Source of the DNA: Rhea pennata
Taxonomy: Eukaryota; Chordata; Aves; Rheiformes; Rheidae
DNA length: 64,000 nt
Assembly: GCF_028389875.1 (NCBI RefSeq)
Contig: NC_084687.1
Location: 2,826,157-2,890,156 of the forward strand
Direction of reading: 5' to 3'
A program made the position numbers and the translations under genes. The notes beneath the pieces were generated by a model, which saw only the letters and a program-made list of their open reading frames with translations, had not been told where the DNA came from and did not search any database. Below are positions 57,151-64,000 of the stretch, one piece after another; within the stretch, counting starts at the first letter, position 1, and each line of letters begins with the position of its first letter.

Positions 57151-59891
57151 AATTTCTGGTGCGTCCACTTCTGTAGTTGTCTGCTAGCCGTACGCCCGAG
57201 TTTAATCACAGTTTGCCTGAGAACTGGGCGAGGAAATCTCTTAAGACCCAGTAAGCTCTCGAGGGGCTTGGTTGACTGAACCCGGTGTGGTGGGTCGCCC
57301 GGCGGCGGCGAGTTGAAGCGTGGGCCCTGCGTGGGAGCCAGTTGGCGTTGGTCCGGTTTGCGTGCGCTCTGATGAAGTTGGGGTGCTTTTAGTAGGAAGG
57401 AAGTTCCCGTGGTGACACACGTTCCTTCTGTTTTGACAGACCTCCTTGTCTTACTCCAATGATGTATTAATTCAATGGGCGCTGATGCGATGGTGCTGCC
57501 GTGGGTTAATGGGTTACTGTCTCTCAGCTGAGCTCTGCTTGTTTGCCCTGTGCTTTGGGTTTTAAGCTAGGCGGTTTTGTCCCGGGATTAGGATGGGTTG
57601 TGTGCGCATGTGGTCAGCTTGCAGAGATGAGCTGATGAGCCGTAAGTTAATTGTGGGGGACGGATATCTCAGCCGCTCATTTCCCTGCCTTGACCTTCAT
57701 ACCTAGGTTTGCAATGTGATCTTAAGATCAGAGTCTATAGATTTTTAACTCGGTTTTTGCCATCTTCAGTATTTCCTGTACTCAGATACAATGATAGGTC
57801 AGACCTACTTTTAGCAGCGTGTACTAATTAATCTGGAGGGAGTCCTGTCTGGTGTCTTGAGTTGGCCGTTTTCCCTGTGATCTCTGCAATTTGTAACGAG
57901 CGTTTAGGGACGTGAGTCTGTATCTTCTTTCACGTGAAAGTGTTGCACTTAAGCCTGTCGCATTAGGACTTTAGTATGACTCGGGACCCCGTTTAGGGTG
58001 GAAAAGGATTTCTGGTTATTAAAACCCGTGTCATTGAACAGGCTGTTTGCAACGTTTTGTGAAAGTTATGGCTAAGATCTGGCTGCTGGTAGAGGAGAAT
58101 TGCCCTGTGGATGGTGCTGCTGCTTGTGGTCCACGAGGCCAAGGGATTGCTCTCGGTCTTTGACTTCGATATAAGCCGGCTAGCGCCTGTGAGCAGAGCC
58201 GGGCGCTTCGGTTCGGCGAACCCAGGGCCTTTGCCGGCCTCGCCGGAGCTTCGGCGCGGGATGAACCGTCGCACCGCGGTCGCCGCCGTAGCTGAGGCAC
58301 GCGGGGAGGGCATAAATGAACAGTGCGCGGGTGGATGAGCAGGAGGCTGCATTTTTCTCATCTGCCACCCCGACTTCCTTCCCGTTGCGCTAAGACGTAT
58401 TTCAAAGCAAATTGGAAGAGCCGCATTCCCAGCTGTCGGATAGCTTTTAACAAACGCCTCGGCCCTTCCCTGTCCCGGAGAGAATCGGGGCAGAAGAGGC
58501 AGCAGCTCGGGGAAGGCTGGTTGCCCGCGTGCCCTAGCAGCAGGCTGAGACGGTAGCGGTGCTCGCTGGGCTCTTGAGAGCCCGGCTGTAGATGCTGCAT
58601 CCGTGAAACTTGCCCTCGCCTTGGCCGTTTTGTCCGTAGCTCCCTTTCACTGCTCGGCTAAAGGCTTGAGGGATTAGAGAGGATTTATTGGAGCTGCGTT
58701 AGTCACTAGGGTGTCATAAAGATGCCCTTTGGCTCTTCTGAGCCAGAGCGCGGTCCTTGCCCTGTCTCGCCGTGTGGGTCGTACCTGCTGGGGAAGGTTT
58801 GTAGAAGTTTGATGATGACTTAGGAGGCAAAGTCTCTAAATCACTTTGGAAATGGAGACTTTGACCCGTGAATTACGTCTCCCTTGAAAACTGTCCATGG
58901 GCTTGAACAAGAGCTGTTGATCTTCGTGGTCACCACAGACTTGAGACTTTTTAAGAGAGGACCCGGCTCTGTCAATCTGTGTCTTAAAGCTAAAACTTCT
59001 GGAAGGATTTTTCAAATGTCTCCATCTTAATTATTCCCGTTAGGTTAGATGATAAATCCCTATCAACTTCAGTGAAAATAGTTAATAGTTATAGTAGTAT
59101 AGAAATAGTTGAATGCTTTTTTTAAAAGAAAAAACTCATGTTCTATGGAAGCTTTCATCTGTCTAGAAGTAAATCTTCATTCAGCTATGCTGACTTTCAG
59201 TGCAATAACTTTCTGTAGCCCATATCCAAGTGATAGGAGAGATTCGGCTTTAGGATGTGTTTCAGACAGGGAGGGAAACAAACACCAAAAAAAAAAAAGA
59301 TTAAAAAAACAAAAAACAAAAAACCTCAAAGTTCTTGTTATCAGCGTGTGTAAGGACAAGTCAACAGTCAAAACCGCACACGGTATCTGCCAGACGGGTG
59401 AAGGAAGAACAGCCGTGCTTCCTGTTGCTGGAAGGTCATGTTGTCATATCCTTGCTGAGCTGTTTGAGATTGTTTTTTGCTTTGTTCTTCTGAGTGAGGG
59501 CAAAAGCAGGAAGCTCAGAAGCATGGTTAGATGGAGCACCTAGTTTGGGGTGGGTTGTGCATCTCCATTAAAAAGAAGAAAAAATATAGATGTGTCCATG
59601 AAACGTCCTTATTCTCCTCTAAACTATCCTTGGAATTACGTAGACTTTTTCCCCGAGAGCTAATGAGTTTCCCGCAAAACTGCAGAGCGGTGGAGGAGCG
59701 TTTCACCCGGCATCGCTAGAGGCGATCGGCATTCGTGCGTTTCGGTGTACGATGAAACGAAGGCACCGGGAAGCGGACGGCTCGAGATCGCGGGCGGTCG
59801 GCTCAAGCTGAAAACTTCCCGACGCGCGTCCTTTCCTCCTCCGAGCGGCCGTTCGCTTCTCGGGCGATTCGCGCGGCTCTCGTCCGCGTGC

Positions 59892-59912
59892 GAGAGAGAG
59901 AGAGAGAGAGAG
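59892..59912. repeat. (GA)n microsatellite
   Basis: About ten GA units followed by an A run; simple repeat within a CpG-rich patch. Confidence 0.9.
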
Positions 59913-60393
59913 AAAAAAAGGCTGAAATTATTTCAGCCTGGCTCTTGGAGTGGATTTTTATTCTGTGATACCGGTGGTTGCTTAGCATGTGCTTGACATC
60001 AGGATAAGCTTGATCAGCAGCCAGCTTTGGAGAGGAGAAACGTGGCAGTGCCGGGTGGGGGTTCTGGTAGGGTTTCCTTTAGGAAAAGAGGCGAAATATG
60101 TAGAGTAGCAGGGAGAAGGGCTTGTTCTGTGCAGTGAGGAATGGCTGAAGTTGTGTTTTAAAATCTCTACCTGACTTTGGATGACCCAGAGCAGGTTTCT
60201 GCAGATAAAAGAAGCGGGAGAGGAAACGCTACAGCTGATACCGGAGCCCTAAAAAGCCTACGACGACTGTGCTTTTATATCAAATAATTCCGGTATGAGC
60301 TAAGGATTTATGAAGTGGACTCTTCAGCGTGATCTCCGATTGCGCTGGCTTCCATAGCTTTTATAGAAAGAGCCAAAAAAATCTTAACAGCTT

Positions 60394-60413
60394 AAAAAAA
60401 AAAAAAAAAAAAA
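60394..60413. repeat. Poly-A tract
   Basis: Twenty A residues; a second run of about 21 A lies at 60934-60954. No retrogene body was recognised next to either. Confidence 0.85.
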
Positions 60414-60510
60414 GTGTGAGTTATCTTGTATCACTTCTCTCTCCTCCTTGGCCAGAGACCTAGAGCTCCTTGCACAAGTATTCTTGGGCACTCTTTTTTT
60501 TTCAAAAAAG

Positions 60511-60573
60511 TGTGTGTATGTATGTGTACATATATATATATATGTATACATACATGTACATATATATATATAT
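60511..60573. repeat. Compound (TG)n/(TA)n microsatellite
   Basis: Alternating TG, GTATG, ACATA and TA units over about 60 bases; a variable microsatellite. Confidence 0.9.
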
Positions 60574-61280
60574 TTTCTCCTATAACTTACATAAAGGATA
60601 GCAGCCTTGCAGGCAGGTTGCTTGCACTCTTAATTATACATTCCTCAGCAGCCTAAAACAAACTACTGGTAGCTAATTAATTCTTAACTCCGGCATCATT
60701 TCCTTGAATTTCTCGCTGGCCAAAAGTGAGTTCGTGTTTTGTTCTCCTCTTCCTCATCTCGTGCTAAATTTAAGCAGGAATCAGGCTGCGAGTTCCCTTT
60801 CTATTGTTACTAAGAAAACTTTTTATTTAAATAATGTCCCTTTTTTTTTTTTTTCAGAGGCACTCAAGGAAGTTAGGCTAGCTTTCTGTGGGAATGCAAT
60901 GACTATTGGATGCTGTTTCATTAGGCTTCTTGCAAAAAAAAAAAAAAAAAAAAATCAAAACCCCGTTCATCTCTCGGAGAGATCGCCAGGGAGCTTTGCT
61001 GCCTGGCACGTAGCTGTTTCTTTTGGAGAGATGATCTTTATCATTTGGTCTTGGTACCATCTTCCTGGCATTAATTTAGGAAAGTGGTTTTTTTTTTTTT
61101 TTTCTTTTTCCAAACTTTCTTTTCCATCGTTGTAAGAACTCAGGTTATCCATGAGACCTCGCAGGAGCAAACGATGAGCTCCGGGATCTTACACTGAATG
61201 ACTCCGGACAGAGAGCTAAGTTAGTCGTTAGTTTTCCAAGGGCTTTTTATTAGTTATTTATTTATTTACAAGTTTAGGGT

Positions 61281-61281
<1 letters not shown>

Positions 61282-61323
<42 letters not shown>
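61282..61323. repeat. Poly-T tract of 42 bases
   Basis: Forty-two T residues, the longest homopolymer of the window. The flank to the right has no TTTATT (reverse AATAAA) close by, so it does not look like the tail of a minus-strand retrocopy. Its true length may be uncertain in the assembly. Confidence 0.85.
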
Positions 61324-61326
<3 letters not shown>

Positions 61327-64000
61327 CTCAGGAAGATCCCTGATGGCTTGTTAGCAGCTTCTTTCCAAAGCAAAGCGAGTACCGAGATGATGCCCAAGCG
61401 GTGTATGTGCAGGTCGGGAAGCACGAGGGAGTCCCGGCCTCTGCTGTTCAGCCTCCAGCCTTGCCGTGGGCGCAGGAGGGGGGTCCGAGGGGGCACCGGG
61501 CGTCAAGCAAAGCTATTTCTGTGCTGAAGATCGTATTAAGCCATCGCTGCTCACTTTCTCCACCGCCCCCGTTCTGCATGGGAGCAGGCACCGAGGGGAT
61601 TTGCTAGCCAGGCTAGGAGATTACAGCTAGATTTCTTGCAAACTCGCCCGCGTCTCGGCAAACCCTGCTTTAGCGTTTATCCCTAGTGGCACGCGATGCT
61701 GTTTGCTGTGCAGAAACAGCCTTCTGAGGCTGAACTCGGCTGGGATGGAGAGCCTTCCTCCGGGCGGGCGTCCTCGTCGTCGCGTGTTGTGCGCGCTTCG
61801 CAAGTAAATAAGTGGCTTGAGCTTTTGGAGCTGCGAGGAGAACTAAAGCGTCCGTTCTGTGCTTGCCTTTCCAGCCAAAGGTGGGGGAAGAGAGGAACGC
61901 ATCTGACCGCTGGAGATGATCCCGAGGTTGCGGCAGCGTAAGGAGAAAGGCTTGAAGTCCCTCTTGCTCCTCCTTCCACCGCGACCTGACGGTAGGAGTG
62001 CGTGTGCGGCGGCTGGGAGGATTTGCGGGATTTTCCGGAAGCTCTGGTGGGGCTTGGTTTCCACAAGCTCTTTGGACGGATAAGAGGAGGCCGTCAGAAA
62101 TACCGTGCAGTAAAGGTTTGAGGAACATACCTTGCCTCTGCTGAATATTTTCTCGGGCAAATGCTAAAACCAGCTGGTAGAGCCAGTCTGCAGGGTAAGA
62201 TGCCGTGGGAAACGGGAACTCCTGAGCTGGTTGCTCTTTTGCAGAGGGTGCAAGCACTTTGGAGAACGATTTTTTTTCTAAATAAAGGAAGGAAAGCAGC
62301 GTCAGGTGTTACTCTGACGAAGAGCACAAGCGAGGAGAACAGGGGAGAGCTCTCTTCCGTTAACCCCCCCGAGGTTTTGATGGCCAGCGGGGCGCCGCAC
62401 GCGCGTGTGCGTTTAGCCCTTCTCCATCCAGGGCTTGGTTTGGTCGCTGCGCCGTTACGCAGCTAAAAACGCTGCTGAGCTCAAACGTCTGTTAGAGAGA
62501 TGCAGAATTTGGGGCTTTTTGAAGCTTCCAGTTTGGGAAACCTGAAGGCAAGCCTAAGCTATTAAAGCCCGAATAGTTCCTATTACGGCAGCGAAAGCAT
62601 GCTGCTGCTGGTCTTTTAATTTGTTCAGTAGGAGTGTGATGAACTGAAATGTTTCAGCGGGCAAAAACCTAAATTTGCAAATGAAAGCTTCCTTCCTGCT
62701 ACACAAAATCTGAGCTGAACAAATTACACCGTACCTTCTCTTCTGCCAGTGTCTTAGATGCCTCGTAAGTAGTCTTTTTATCCTTAAATCCCAGTCGCTT
62801 GGAAAAAAGACCCACTAGAGATGTTCTTGTGGATGCAAGTATTAAATGATACAACTCAAACACAATATGGTATTTGATGCAGTGGTTGGGAAGTAAAAAG
62901 ACTATTTTTGAAGCATTTGTTGCCTGTGAATTTCTGCAGGAATTGGGGGAAGCTGTGAATAGGCAGCGCTCTGAAGAATTAGGCGCTTTGTAGCATTTAT
63001 ATTCCCCATTTACTGCAAATTCAAAGCTAAATGTTTTCCTAGCTTAAGCATGCACAGTTCTGTTGCAATCTTTTAGTTGCAGGACTGCTGAATTTGGCCC
63101 ATTATCTGAGTGCATTTTCTTGCCTGCAGCAGTGTCGAGGCTTCTCAGTACTGTTGTAATGTTCTGTAACTTTTTGTTGAACATATGCCATTTTAATTTT
63201 GTGCTTGAAATAACCTATTGGACAGTTTAAATGAATGTTTCTATAGGGGAAACAATTCTCTTTGTGTTTAAAAAAAAACAAAAAAAGTGCCTATGGCTGA
63301 AATGGTTGCCTTTTTAAAAAAAAAAAAAAAATAGAATAAAAAGCAAGGGGGACCTACAGTTCCCCAGATTTATGAAATAAGCTCAAATAGCTGGTGATAA
63401 AGCAAAAGTTGAAGCCTCTATCCTGGGCAGAAAACCGAAGCAGCTGTGTTGCGTCTTGCCTGTGCAAATTAAACCTAAAGGAGGCTGCTCTGAAAGCTGC
63501 CTTCACGTGCTCATCAACTCCCAGAGTTATGTGAGGGATGAGGAGAAGGCGGGACGAGTCTCTGATGAAGTATGAGCCTTTAACTGGTGGTTTTGCAAGA
63601 CTTTTAGGGGCTGGAGGCAGCACGGCCTGGTACGGGGCACTCCTACGAAGTATTTTGGATCCAGTTTCTCATAGCTTAGCAGCCCGCCTTGTTTGCAATC
63701 CCGGATGCTCTTCTGTATCTATTGCCTTTGCTGCCCTTGGTTTTGATTAGATAGTGCAGTCTTTGGAGCAGGGAATTGTATCTGATGTGCTCAACATAAT
63801 ACAAATAGTCCTATTTCTTTTTATCATTTGTTTGCCATATTGAAGTACTGGCTTTAATTAGAATTGCTTTTGGTTCCAGGTGGTCTCTGCTGGGACAGAT
63901 AACAGCATGCCCAGGGTTGTCAGGAGAGCTAGCAGTCCCCATGCAGAGTCCTTGCCAGAAACAGGTTTTTGTGGAACTACTGGTGTTTTTTGTGTCCTTT

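Larger units (their letters stand above)
54861..64000. other. Downstream of RBM15, no gene recognised
   Basis: No open frame resembles a known protein; the longest (195 codons, minus strand, 61670-62257) has no family features. The part from about 57.2 to 62.5 kb again keeps many CpG at moderate G+C, like the block at 16-32 kb. In mammals later RBM15 exons and then SLC16A4 lie downstream; I recognised neither here. Confidence 0.5.

Noticed and set aside
61670-62257. 195-codon frame on the minus strand
   Set aside because: No signal peptide, domain or family resemblance; composition like the surrounding non-coding sequence.

Overview
This is a vertebrate nuclear window, most likely from a bird or another sauropsid. 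It carries two spliced or long single-exon vertebrate genes, long introns and intergenic DNA, and a 5'-truncated CR1 LINE with the sauropsid-type 3' end. The many CpG-rich blocks would fit a bird microchromosome. The species cannot be fixed from the sequence alone.

Layout: 1-1.9 kb is upstream flank without a gene. From 1.9 to 3.5 kb a CpG island with a TATA box leads into KCNC4 (Kv3.4, plus strand). Its three recognisable coding exons lie at 3523-4173, 9686-10622 and 12598-12783, with consensus splice sites and matching phases. The last, alternatively spliced C-terminal exon was not found. From 12.9 to 44.8 kb there is no recognisable coding gene. This gap has a CpG-poor stretch (12.9-16 kb), a CpG-retaining block (about 16-32 kb) with a 13-bp minisatellite, candidate regulatory islands and a cluster of poly(A) signals, a CR1 LINE at about 32.5-33.3 kb, and a CpG-poor stretch to 44.8 kb. 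From 44.8 to 46.5 kb lies the RBM15 CpG-island promoter, with eight CCAAT boxes in the same orientation. RBM15 (plus strand) is one uninterrupted coding exon at 46464-49349, followed by an AT-rich probable 3' UTR with a good poly(A) signal at 54832. From there to 64 kb no gene was recognised.

The two genes are functionally unrelated: a fast-inactivating voltage-gated K+ channel subunit and an RNA-binding subunit of the m6A writer machinery. Their order and orientation match the KCNC4-RBM15 neighbourhood known from mammals, so this looks like conserved synteny. I found no bacterial-type operon, CRISPR array, tRNA or rRNA gene, and no clearly new gene system. The most notable signals are non-coding: the CCAAT array, the CpG-retaining gene-free block, the GATA-site cluster and the poly(A)-signal cluster.
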